A stretch of 8,919 nucleotides of DNA from Thermoplasmata archaeon (GTDB lineage Archaea > Thermoplasmatota > Thermoplasmata > Lutacidiplasmatales > UBA184). The translations under genes and the position numbers were made by a program. The notes below the pieces were generated by a model that saw only the letters and a program-made list of their open reading frames with translations, was not told the origin of the DNA and searched no databases. This document shows positions 1 through 5,881 of the stretch, piece after piece (position 1 is the first letter of the stretch; each line of letters begins with the position of its first letter). The stretch lies in the NCBI GenBank assembly GCA_030044475.1, contig JASHVP010000198.1, positions 1-8,919 on the forward strand, read 5' to 3'.

Positions 1-796
1 GGATCGCCGGGGGGGCCGGGGTCGGGAGGACCCGGTACACCCGGAGGAAGGCGTAGAGCGCGGTCGGAAGGAGGACCCCAGAGAACATCGCGGAGACGGG
101 AGAGGGCGCCTCCGAGTGAGCGTCGGGAAGCCAGGTATGCACCGGGAAGAGGCCGATCTTCGTCCCGTAGCCGACCAGGGCGAGCGCGACCGCCATCTCG
201 AGCGGCAGGGAGATGGCCGGGTGGTCGGCGGCAAGGGCGAACGCGTCGAGAGTGCCGGTCGTGGCGTAGACCAGCAGGAGCGCGAAGAGTGCGATCGTCA
301 GTCCCGCCGAAGCGATGAGCGTGTACCGCCAGGCCGCTTCCACGCTCGTCGGCTTGCGCTCAAGGACGACCAGAAGGGCACTCGCGACGGTGGTCGCCTC
401 GATCCCGATCCACATCAGGCCGAGGTTCGCGACGACCAGCGTCACCACCATCGAGAGCGCGAAGGCACCGAGGAGCGCGTAGTACACTTGGGGCGTGAGG
501 AACGCGCGGTGGACGCCCGCAAGATACCCTTCCGAGTACCACGCGGACGTCGCGTAGATGCTCGTCACCATCACGAGGAAGACGTCGCTGAGCGAATCCA
601 CGCCGAAGTACGGCCCCCATCGACCGGACGCCTGCCCCGACAGCAGCCCGAGGGCCGACCCTAGGGCCACCAGTGCTCCGATCCGACTGGCCCACTTGCT
701 CACCCCGGGAACCGGCACGAGTGCCAGCACCGCGCTGCCCGCGGGCCCGAGCAGCAGCAGATAGAGCCAGAGCGTCGGCGGGGGGCCGGAGATCAT
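1..796 (-). CDS. hyfF: Hydrogenase-4 subunit F-like (NuoL/M/N-type ion pump), 3' end cut by window edge
   Basis: Antiporter-like membrane subunit of a Hyf/formate hydrogenlyase-type complex, which moves protons or sodium ions as electrons pass through the peripheral arm. The first 265 codons are present; the rest lies off the left edge. Translation gives many hydrophobic helices. Two signatures of the family are visible: a glutamate in LMWIGIEATT (E133) and a lysine in GTKIGLFPVHTWLPDAHSEA (K213), followed by PSPVSAMFSG. The HTWLPDAHSEAPSPVSA stretch is typical of HyfF and NuoL/M proteins. The ATG overlaps the hyfE stop (ATGA), and a GAGGAG lies eight bases before it, so the start is well supported and translation is probably coupled to hyfE. 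HyfF, HyfB and MbhH/MrpD paralogues are hard to separate without the C-terminus. I prefer HyfF because of the hyfC-hyfE context. Confidence 0.85.
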   Translation of the reverse strand, partial: MISGPPPTLWLYLLLLGPAGSAVLALVPVPGVSKWASRIGALVALGSALGLLSGQASGRWGPYFGVDSLSDVFLVMVTSIYATSAWYSEGYLAGVHRAFLTPQVYYALLGAFALSMVVTLVVANLGLMWIGIEATTVASALLVVLERKPTSVEAAWRYTLIASAGLTIALFALLLVYATTGTLDAFALAADHPAISLPLEMAVALALVGYGTKIGLFPVHTWLPDAHSEAPSPVSAMFSGVLLPTALYAFLRVYRVLPTPAPPAI

Positions 797-1440
797 CCCG
801 AGAGCTCCTCGAGCACGACCTCTTCGGGGCTACCCGTTACGTCGCGCTGGATCGACAGAATGACCCCGACCAGCACGACCCCGAGGACATCGAGGAAGAC
901 AACGACCTCGACGAACAGTGGAAAGCCGCTCGCGAAGAGCGCGCCCGCGTAGACGATCGCGTTCTCCTCTTCCAAGTAGCCCATCACCTGGACGAGCGTG
1001 TTCGACCGGGTCGCCAACATGAGGAGGCCCTGAACCAGCAGGATGAACGGCAGCGCGCCCCCGGTTTGTGGGAACACTGTTGCGAGCGTCTGCTGGAAGA
1101 CGAACCACGCCACGATCGCCGCGGCGACGGCGGCCAGCGCATGGCCCGTGACCCGATTCGCTGCGTGCACCTCTCGGATCCGCCAGCGGAACGCGCGGAT
1201 CTGGCGGCGGAGGACGTACGGGATGACGATCGCGCGGACGACGACGGTCAGGCCCGCAAGGAAGGCCAAGTCGACGCTGTGCTCGGTCCACGCGAGCCAC
1301 CCCAACAGGACGCCGAGGAGAAGCGACTGGAGCGCGATGCCGTCGATCAGCGGGTCGACGAACGACTCCGATTGGAGGAACAGTGACGTCAGCAGAACGC
1401 CGACGCCGATCAGGGCCAGCACTTCGGCGGAGAGGTCCAT
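793..1440 (-). CDS. hyfE: Hydrogenase-4 subunit E-like membrane protein (NuoK-related)
   Basis: Small integral membrane subunit of the Hyf complex, related in its C-terminal half to NuoK/MrpC. The 215-residue length matches HyfE (about 216 in E. coli). Hydrophobic helices fill residues 5-50, 58-76, 100-120 and 128-196. The landmark is GYLEEENAIVY (154-164), a near-invariant HyfE motif that carries the membrane acidic residues thought to take part in ion transfer. A basic stretch (RRQIRAFRWRIRE, 78-90) follows the third helix. The gene starts with ATG one base after the hyfC stop and overlaps hyfF by four bases, so all three are almost certainly one transcript. The SD is weak (a G-rich run), which suggests translational coupling to hyfC. 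The family assignment is firm; whether the complex is a hydrogenase cannot be told from this subunit. Confidence 0.85.
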   Translation of the reverse strand: MDLSAEVLALIGVGVLLTSLFLQSESFVDPLIDGIALQSLLLGVLLGWLAWTEHSVDLAFLAGLTVVVRAIVIPYVLRRQIRAFRWRIREVHAANRVTGHALAAVAAAIVAWFVFQQTLATVFPQTGGALPFILLVQGLLMLATRSNTLVQVMGYLEEENAIVYAGALFASGFPLFVEVVVFLDVLGVVLVGVILSIQRDVTGSPEEVVLEELSG

Positions 1441-2397
1441 CTACGGCGCCCCCAGGACCGCGAACGCGAACACCGAAAGGATCGCGAGGGAGAACGCGAG
1501 CGCGAGGTAGTCGCGGATCTTGAACAGTCGGACCTTGGCGACGGTTGCCTCGATCGCGACAAGTCCGGCGACCAAGACGAGCTGCTTGCCGAACAGTACT
1601 CCGACGTTGACCAGTGCGCCGAGCACCGTGGGCTGGGCGATCATGCCCCACGGCGCTGCGAAGACGTTGAGGAAGACGGAGCAGAGGAGGAATTGCTTCA
1701 TCCAACCGTTCCACCGGAGGATTCCGAGCAGGCGGCCGGAGTGCTCGAACTGCCGCCCGTCCTCTAGCATCCCGAACTCCATCAACCCGGCGCTCTCGAC
1801 CGGCAATCGGCCGATCTCCGCCAGGAGGAGGAGGAAGAACGCGGCGGTGACGAGCAGATGCGTCGGGGCGAGGTACGCGGACGTCGACGACGAAAGTAGG
1901 TTGTTGGTGACGTACGGGTTGTTCGTCCCGGTGATCAGGGCGACCGCGAAGAACACGACGATCAACGTCGGCTCTCCGAAGGCGGCGAACGATACCGTCC
2001 GGCTCGCACCCAGAGCCGTGTAGTTGCTCCCGGAGTCGAGGGCCGCGAGCAAGGTCACGGCGCCCGCGAGCCCGAACAGAAGCCCCCCGCCGAGAAAGTC
2101 AACCGAGGAGGCGTATGGGATCGGGTAGGGAGTGATGATGGGGACGACGATCGAGATCAGCAGGTAGGTCCCGAACGCGACCAGCGGGGCGACGATGAAG
2201 ACACGGGAGGCGCCGTCCGGGAGCAGGGTCTCCTTCCGGAGGTACTTCGCGAGGTCAAAGTACGGCTGGAAGACCGACGGGCCGGTCCGGGACTCGGTCC
2301 ATGCCTTCGCCCTCGCCAGCACCCCTGCCAGGAGAGGCGAGAGCAGCAGCACGGTCGCCGCCTGAAGGACGTTGACGACCTGTTGCGTCGGCTCCAC
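1441..2397 (-). CDS. hyfC: Hydrogenase-4 subunit C-like membrane protein (NuoH-related)
   Basis: NuoH/HyfC/HycD-type subunit that anchors the catalytic arm to the membrane and lies next to the quinone-like cavity in the complex. It has 318 residues from GTG 2397, close to the usual HyfC length, and about eight hydrophobic helices. NuoH-family landmarks are WTESRTGPSVFQPYFDL (33-49), ALGASRTVSFAAFGEP (128-143) and AEIGRLPVESAGLMEFGM (193-210), then EDGRQFEHSGR, matching the E-x-E-x-SG region of the family. An alternative GTG at 2406 adds three residues, but it sits inside the GAGGAG ribosome-binding site. With GTG 2397 that site is eight bases away, the same spacing as in front of hyfF, so I chose 2397. 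It is the first hyf gene here. HyfB, HyfG and HyfI are not in the window, so the rest of the complex must be downstream or elsewhere. Confidence 0.87.
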   Translation of the reverse strand: MEPTQQVVNVLQAATVLLLSPLLAGVLARAKAWTESRTGPSVFQPYFDLAKYLRKETLLPDGASRVFIVAPLVAFGTYLLISIVVPIITPYPIPYASSVDFLGGGLLFGLAGAVTLLAALDSGSNYTALGASRTVSFAAFGEPTLIVVFFAVALITGTNNPYVTNNLLSSSTSAYLAPTHLLVTAAFFLLLLAEIGRLPVESAGLMEFGMLEDGRQFEHSGRLLGILRWNGWMKQFLLCSVFLNVFAAPWGMIAQPTVLGALVNVGVLFGKQLVLVAGLVAIEATVAKVRLFKIRDYLALAFSLAILSVFAFAVLGAP

Positions 2398-2399
2398 TG

Positions 2400-2428
2400 C
2401 GCCCACTCCTCGGTTTTGGGAGTAGGCG
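2400..2428 (-). promoter_or_regulatory. Stem-loop that would sequester the hyfC ribosome-binding site
   Basis: On the minus-strand RNA, CGCCUACUCC (2428-2419) can pair with GGAGUGGGCG (2409-2400) across a nine-base loop. This gives ten pairs with a single G-U. The 3' arm holds most of the GAGGAG (2411-2406) that serves GTG 2397. The pairing is read directly from the sequence. That it controls translation, as an RNA switch or thermosensor would, is inference. Confidence 0.4.
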
Positions 2429-2434
2429 TCATTG

Positions 2435-2482
2435 GCCCGGAGGGCGGTTTGCTGGCGAACCAGCCGGCGGACGCCTCCGCCG
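2435..2482 (-). other. Three consecutive small hairpins in the hyfC leader
   Basis: Reading the plus strand: GCCC-gga-GGGC (2435-2445), GCTGG-cgaa-CCAGC (2451-2464, which gives a UUCG loop on the minus-strand RNA) and CGGCGGA-cgcc-TCCGCCG (2465-2482). The last two abut with no spacer. With the stem at 2400-2428 they make a structured leader of about 80 bases if transcription starts near 2485. In DNA this G+C-rich, short stems arise by chance, so only their density and position are suggestive. Confidence 0.3.
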
Positions 2483-2500
2483 AACTACGATGACTCGGGG

Positions 2501-2512
2501 GCCTACTTAGGC
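2501..2512 (-). promoter_or_regulatory. Possible TATA-like element or operator for the hyf operon
   Basis: GCCTA-ct-TAGGC is a small symmetric, relatively AT-rich island about 105-115 bases before the hyfC start. On the minus strand it reads GCCTAAGTAGGC, followed by a G+C-rich region. It is the least G+C-rich spot between hyfC and the upstream gene, so it is the best promoter candidate, but it is a poor match to an archaeal TATA box. Confidence 0.2.
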
Positions 2513-2525
2513 ATAACTCACGCAC

Positions 2526-2547
2526 CGGCAAGGGAGCGGCCTTGCCG
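2526..2547 (-). terminator. Perfect 8-bp hairpin just after the upstream gene
   Basis: CGGCAAGG (2526-2533) pairs with CCTTGCCG (2540-2547) around a six-base loop, starting four bases after the stop codon of the minus-strand gene that ends at 2551. No T-rich tract follows on the minus strand, so termination is uncertain; the hairpin could instead protect an mRNA 3' end. Confidence 0.28.
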
Positions 2548-2550
2548 ACG

Positions 2551-3138
2551 CTATCCGTGGAACGACACCCGCCCGCCGGACGGTCCGGCGGGGCGCCATC
2601 GGACGATCCGCCCCGGCCGCTCGTCGGCTCCACGTCGAGGAAAGTTCGTCGGAGCCGCCATACCGCGGCGGGATGCTTCCGTGACGATCGCGTCGTAGGC
2701 GGCGCGGGTCAGGAACGTGCGACGACTGGAGAATCGTGGTCCCGAAAATCGAAGCAACCCTCCCGGGGCCGGTTCATCGGGCCGGGCCGGAGGCCCGGTG
2801 AGGAGGAAACCGGCGGGATCGTCCCACCTCTGGAGCTCCTGCCGGCCCCCGGGGTAACAGAGGTGTACACCGACGGAGCTCAATCGAATCTCAGTGGCTC
2901 CCCGGAAGAGTCTTGGGAGACCGGCGCAACCGACCCCGATGAAGAGCGCGGCCGCCAGGAGCAGGGAGGCCCCGACGGACGTCGTGGTCGTCCAGTCGAA
3001 TCCGGTGGCGATGGACCAGAAGAGTTCGACGGCCTGGCAGCCGACCGCACCGAGCATGATCACGGCGAACGCGAGGCGAGGAAGCTTCCATGTGCGGTCG
3101 ATCTCGGTCAGCGATCGAAGATCGAAGGAGTCGCCCAT
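2551..3138 (-). CDS. Hypothetical membrane protein with two N-terminal helices
   Basis: I do not recognise this 195-residue protein. Residues 22-44 and 52-74 are two clear hydrophobic helices joined by a short loop (TGFDWTTTT), so both ends probably face the same side of the membrane. A soluble part of about 120 residues follows. It starts with ATEIRLSSVGVHLCYPGG, then a Trp/Asp-containing strand (LQRWDDP), a helix-like stretch LTRAAYDAIVTEASRRGM, and an Arg/Pro-rich tail. A short hairpin anchor followed by beta strands and a final helix is reminiscent of bacterial PH-like domains, but that is only a guess from pattern. The ATG at 3138 has no strong SD. The gene lies 45 bases after the coiled-coil gene and about 150 before hyfC, all on one strand, so co-transcription with hyf is possible but not shown. 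Confidence 0.65.
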   Translation of the reverse strand: MGDSFDLRSLTEIDRTWKLPRLAFAVIMLGAVGCQAVELFWSIATGFDWTTTTSVGASLLLAAALFIGVGCAGLPRLFRGATEIRLSSVGVHLCYPGGRQELQRWDDPAGFLLTGPPARPDEPAPGGLLRFSGPRFSSRRTFLTRAAYDAIVTEASRRGMAAPTNFPRRGADERPGRIVRWRPAGPSGGRVSFHG

Positions 3139-3183
3139 CCCGACCGTCCGAGTCGCGCCGGCTCGCTCCGCGGTGTCGCGGGA

Positions 3184-3666
3184 TCACCCACGGGCGTTGG
3201 GCCCGCTCCGACGACGAGACCGCGGCTCCGGGGGCAGGTAACGCGATCCGGCTTCGATTGCGCCGTCGTCCGTCGGAATTTCGACCCGATTCCCGGCCAT
3301 CTGCAGGGTTCGAATGGCCGCCTCGAGCGCCTTGAGCCGTCGCGTGAGCAGCTCGTTGTCCCGAATGTACTGGTTGCAAATGACGGTCAGTCGCGAGTGC
3401 TCCCGAGCATACATGACGAGCCGCCGCTCCAGCGCGGCCGAGTCGCCCGCCTTCGGCAGCCGGAAGATTGCTGGACGTTTGGGATTCTCCTCCGGCATCG
3501 GTAGGAGGGGGACCACGGCGCGGAGCCACAACCAGAACCCTTCGGCTCCGACCTCATCCACATCCACCCACGGACGCAGGCGGCCGCGCAAATCCGGCGG
3601 CATCCCTCGGAGTTGCCACGGCTCGTCCGCCTTCTTTCGTGGCTTGGCGTACACGTACCCCAGCAT
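3184..3666 (-). CDS. Hypothetical soluble protein with C-terminal coiled coil
   Basis: A 160-residue protein of unknown function with no signal peptide or membrane helix. The N-terminal half is rich in Pro and Trp (YAKPRKKADEPWQLRGMPPD, then RPWVDVDE and GFWLWLRAVVPLLPMP). Residues 78-123 form a likely helix or coiled coil with regularly spaced Leu/Ile (ALERRLVMYAREHSRL and NELLTRRLKALEAAIRTLQM). The tail is basic (PRSRRRSG). The good hydrophobic pattern and the absence of a better overlapping frame argue that it is real. The start is ATG 3666 with a modest GAGG three bases upstream. It begins the minus-strand run that leads to the membrane protein and then hyfC. A helical pairing protein with a basic tail could bind nucleic acid or a partner protein, but nothing here proves it. 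Confidence 0.62.
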   Translation of the reverse strand: MLGYVYAKPRKKADEPWQLRGMPPDLRGRLRPWVDVDEVGAEGFWLWLRAVVPLLPMPEENPKRPAIFRLPKAGDSAALERRLVMYAREHSRLTVICNQYIRDNELLTRRLKALEAAIRTLQMAGNRVEIPTDDGAIEAGSRYLPPEPRSRRRSGPNARG

Positions 3667-3675
3667 CTGCCTCTG

Positions 3676-3759
3676 CCCCTGTCAGGGGTCATTGGCAGCG
3701 TGCTGCAGTTTCCACTCCCCGCGCCTTCGGGGGAAGTGTGGGCTGACCCCACAGCCCAC
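3676..3759 (-). other. Run of inverted repeats upstream of the coiled-coil gene
   Basis: Four dyads lie within about 85 bases: CCCCTG-t-CAGGGG (3676-3688), GCAGC-gt-GCTGC (3695-3706), an imperfect CACTCCCCG / CGGGGgaAGTG (3713-3738), and GTGGGCT-8 nt-AGCCCAC (3738-3759). If transcription starts downstream of the TATA-like box at 3779-3786, the run fills most of the 5' leader of the gene starting at 3666. They could be RNA hairpins or protein-binding sites. No known riboswitch was recognised. Confidence 0.3.
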
Positions 3760-3778
3760 TCGTGCGAAATCGTCCCGA

Positions 3779-3786
3779 CTATAAGC
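3779..3786 (-). promoter_or_regulatory. TATA-like box for the minus-strand gene at 3666
   Basis: Reads GCTTATAG on the minus strand, one of the few AT-rich octamers nearby. A start site about 25 bases downstream, near 3755, would give a leader of roughly 90 bases. The same bases read CTATAAGC on the plus strand, so the direction is uncertain. Confidence 0.33.
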
Positions 3787-3841
3787 CCGACTCCCAGGCC
3801 ATCCCGTCGAAACGACTAACAAGCAAGAAATCACGCTATGC

Positions 3842-3855
3842 TGTAGCATGCTACA
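3842..3855. promoter_or_regulatory. Perfect 14-bp palindrome, candidate operator of the acetate transporter
   Basis: TGTAGCATGCTACA is identical to its reverse complement. It lies about 10 bases upstream of the TATA-like box of the transporter and 43 bases before its start codon, within an unusually AT-rich 100 bases. That is where a dimeric regulator, probably an activator, would be expected to bind. The regulator is not identified. Confidence 0.42.
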
Positions 3856-3860
3856 CTGCG

Positions 3861-3874
3861 TATCGGATTATCTA
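3861..3874 (+). promoter_or_regulatory. Archaeal-type TATA box with leaderless spacing
   Basis: The AT-rich ATTATCTA (3867-3874) follows TATCGG, which could hold a BRE-like element. Its centre is about 28 bases before ATG 3898. There is no SD-like sequence between them (the bases are CCGTCCTGGAATAACC and CCGCCTC). This is the geometry of a leaderless archaeal mRNA. The position is read from the sequence; promoter activity is inferred. Confidence 0.48.
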
Positions 3875-3897
3875 CCGTCCTGGAATAACCCCGCCTC

Positions 3898-4533
3898 ATG
3901 GTGACAGCCGCGGCGTCGATCTCTTCAGCCGAAGCGGCCGAGACGAAGGACCCGTTCTGGGCCCCTGCGAGCGTGGTCGGGCTTTGCGGGTTTGGAACGA
4001 CGACGATGATCGCCGGGATGGCGATCGCGTCGAACGGGGCGAACTGGGGGGTCGACAACGGCGCCGTCTTCCCGATGGCCCTGGCGTTCGGCGGAAGCGC
4101 CCAATTCGCCGCGGGGATCATCATGCTCCGGCGGGGAGAGATCTTCCCCGGCTCGGCGTTCTGCGGGTACGGCGCGTTCTGGTGGGCCTTCACGTTGTTC
4201 CTCAGCGGGTTCACCGGCGACGCGGCCTTCGGACCGACCGCGCCGTACGACATCGTGTGGTTCATGGTGGTGTGGGCGTTGTTCACCTTTACCTTCGCGA
4301 TCAACGCCCATTACCACGGATGGGGAATCACCTTCGTGTTCTGGACGTTGGTCATCGCGTTCATCCTTCTCGCCATCGACTTCGGGACGTTGGGGGCGGG
4401 GCACACGGTCTCGAAGGGGCTGTGGGAAGCGAGCGGGATTGACACGTTCATCTGTGGGTTCGCCGCGTGGTACGTCGCCACCGGGATCATCACGGCGCAG
4501 CACCACAAGGGCCGGAAGGTGCTCCCCTTCTAG
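3898..4533 (+). CDS. Acetate/succinate uptake transporter, GPR1/FUN34/YaaH (SatP) family
   Basis: Plasma-membrane channel-like carrier for acetate and other small monocarboxylates or dicarboxylates. It has 211 residues and six hydrophobic helices, the normal size of the family. The entry motif (NPAPLGL in E. coli SatP) appears here as APASVVGLCGFGTTTM (22-37), a divergent version without the Asn-Pro-Ala-Pro start. The family stretch GGSAQFAAGIIMLRRGEIFP (65-84) and GYGAFWWAF (90-98) are well kept, and so are the Asn/His-rich AINAHYHGWG (134-143) and the last helix ending AWYVATGII. A charged tail (HHKGRKVLP) closes the protein. The gene stands alone between two oppositely oriented genes and has its own promoter and palindrome. 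It could bring in acetate for assimilation or let fermentation acetate out. The family call is firm and the substrate is inferred. Confidence 0.87.
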   Translation: MVTAAASISSAEAAETKDPFWAPASVVGLCGFGTTTMIAGMAIASNGANWGVDNGAVFPMALAFGGSAQFAAGIIMLRRGEIFPGSAFCGYGAFWWAFTLFLSGFTGDAAFGPTAPYDIVWFMVVWALFTFTFAINAHYHGWGITFVFWTLVIAFILLAIDFGTLGAGHTVSKGLWEASGIDTFICGFAAWYVATGIITAQHHKGRKVLPF

Positions 4534-4563
4534 GAAGGGCGGTCCGGGAGTCCTCGAGCCCAA

Positions 4564-4579
4564 CCCCTTCCTTCTTTTC
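4564..4579 (+). terminator. Pyrimidine/T-rich tract after the transporter gene
   Basis: CCCCTTCCTTCTTTTC begins about 30 bases after the stop at 4533. Archaeal RNA polymerase commonly stops at T-rich stretches without a hairpin, and this is the clearest such tract in the window. Confidence 0.4.
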
Positions 4580-4605
4580 ATCGAACCGGCCCCCGGCTCG
4601 GGCTT

Positions 4606-4665
4606 GGACCGACCGCTCGAGGAGGAGCTGCACTGCGGTCCGCGTCGTGTCGGCTCGGTCGGACC
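4606..4665. repeat. Long-range inverted repeat between convergent genes
   Basis: GGACCGACCG (4606-4615) and CGGTCGGACC (4656-4665) are inverted copies with one mismatch, 40 bases apart, ending three bases before the PiT stop codon. They may form a 3'-end structure shared by the two converging transcripts. The evidence is position only. Confidence 0.2.
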
Positions 4666-4667
4666 GG

Positions 4668-5636
4668 CTAGAATGGCCCGGCCCGCACGACCAGGGAGCC
4701 CAGCACGAATCCGAGAGCCAGCCCCGACACCGGTCCCAGAGCCCATCCGGTGAGGATGCCTCGGACGGTCTTCCAGAGGACCGTCGACTGGCCGCGGGCG
4801 ACGCCGGCTCCGATCATCGCCCCGACGAGGGCCTGGTTGAGCGACGTGAACAGGCCGAATGCGACCGAGACGAGGATCACGGTCGACTGCGCGAGTTGCG
4901 AGCACGTCGCCATCCGGGGGTCCAGCTTCACCAGGTCGAACGCGACGCGTCGCAGGAGCGGCTGGCCCCACGTGAGCACGCCGACGGCGAGCCCGAGTCC
5001 CCCGACGGCCCCGGCGATGACGAGCGAGAAGAGGCCGGTCATCACGAACGCCCCGGACGCGTTCGCGACGTCGTTCGCGCCCATCGCGAAGGAGGCGGCC
5101 GCGCCCACGGCCACCAATCCGACGACCGCCGTCCGCCCGAGCGCGGCCGCCCGGGGCGACGGGGGGCGGATCCGATCGGAGAGACGGAGGAAGAGGTAGC
5201 CGAGGGCGAACGCGGCGAACGGGGCGATCGCCCAGAGCGTCAGCAACGTTCCGATCGTCTTCCAGTCGATTCCGAGCCCGACCGCGAGTCCGACGCCCAC
5301 CGTGGAAAAGACCAGGATCTGGATCGTCGACGTCGGCAGGGTCAGGAGATTGTACGCGCTCGTCAGCACCAGCGCCGACGTGACAATCGCCAGCGCGAAC
5401 CCCAGGGCGACCGTCGGCGTGTGCAAGATCCCATGCCCGACCGTCGACTCGACCGCTTCGCTGGCTAACGCCGCGCCGAGCACGGCGAGCGGCGCCATCA
5501 GGAGGAGCGCCGGACCGGCCCGGATCGCCCCGGCCGCGTACGGCATCCCCATGCAGGCGCCGGTGTAGTGGGCGCCGATGCTAACCGCGAAGGCGAACGC
5601 CGCCGCGATCAGCAGATCGTCGATAAGGGTCAACAT
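4668..5636 (-). CDS. PiT-family inorganic phosphate permease with atypical first repeat
   Basis: Membrane carrier related to cation-coupled phosphate transporters. From ATG 5636 it has 322 residues and about ten hydrophobic helices. The second repeat carries the PiT signature GANDVANASG (186-195) and the C-terminal ALVGAMIGAGVARG (269-282), followed by VLWKTVRGILTGWALGP (286-302). In the first repeat the place of GAND-x-x-N is taken by SIGAHYTGACMGMPYAAG (19-36), so the Asn-Asp pair is missing, and LPTSTIQILVFSTVGVG (100-116) stands for the partner helix. The frame stays open to GTG 5777, but those 47 extra residues are Arg/Ala/Pro-rich and look non-conserved, so I chose ATG 5636, where the membrane domain begins. 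The SD is poor at either start. It is divergent from the phosphatase-like gene. Phosphate is the likely substrate, but the altered repeat leaves room for another anion or a different coupling ion. Confidence 0.83.
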   Translation of the reverse strand: MLTLIDDLLIAAAFAFAVSIGAHYTGACMGMPYAAGAIRAGPALLLMAPLAVLGAALASEAVESTVGHGILHTPTVALGFALAIVTSALVLTSAYNLLTLPTSTIQILVFSTVGVGLAVGLGIDWKTIGTLLTLWAIAPFAAFALGYLFLRLSDRIRPPSPRAAALGRTAVVGLVAVGAAASFAMGANDVANASGAFVMTGLFSLVIAGAVGGLGLAVGVLTWGQPLLRRVAFDLVKLDPRMATCSQLAQSTVILVSVAFGLFTSLNQALVGAMIGAGVARGQSTVLWKTVRGILTGWALGPVSGLALGFVLGSLVVRAGPF

Positions 5637-5826
5637 GCGAAGATCCAGAACGCGCGGCGTAGCCGCTCCTCCCACCGCGCGCCGCTCCCGACGTCTGGCG
5701 GGCGCCGACGCGGTTCCGAACTGGGGCACGCTCCCCGGGAGGGTGAGGCGCGAGACGGCCGCGTCCCTCGATGCCACCGGCTGAGCTCGGGCGGCGCGGC
5801 GCCCCGCACGCAGTCGGCAGTTCGCG

Positions 5827-5842
5827 TTCCGTTAAAACGGAA
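5827..5842. promoter_or_regulatory. Symmetric AT-cored element in the divergent promoter region
   Basis: TTCCGTT-aa-AACGGAA has seven-base arms and an AT-rich core, the only such patch between the PiT permease and the phosphatase-like gene. The core could act as a TATA box in either direction. On the plus strand it predicts a start near 5860, some 30 bases before ATG 5893. It could equally be an operator. The rest of 5637-5892 is G+C-rich and shows no gene. Confidence 0.38.
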
Positions 5843-5881
5843 GGCGACGCGACCCGACCAGCGATATCGAGCCGGGGGTCC

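Noticed and set aside
2542..3504. A 320-codon plus-strand frame opposite the two small hypothetical genes
   Set aside because: Charged, low-complexity translation; the minus-strand frames have the hydrophobic helices and coiled-coil periodicity expected of proteins.
4467..5468. A 333-codon open frame opposite the PiT permease
   Set aside because: Highly charged Arg/Asp/Glu-rich translation with no pattern of strands or helices; it is the antisense shadow of a membrane protein gene.
5637..5777. N-terminal extension of the PiT permease to GTG 5777
   Set aside because: The added 47 residues are Arg/Ala/Pro-rich and precede the natural start of the membrane domain. No SD is seen at 5777. A leader of about 30 bases from the element at 5827-5842 would suit this start, so it is not fully excluded.
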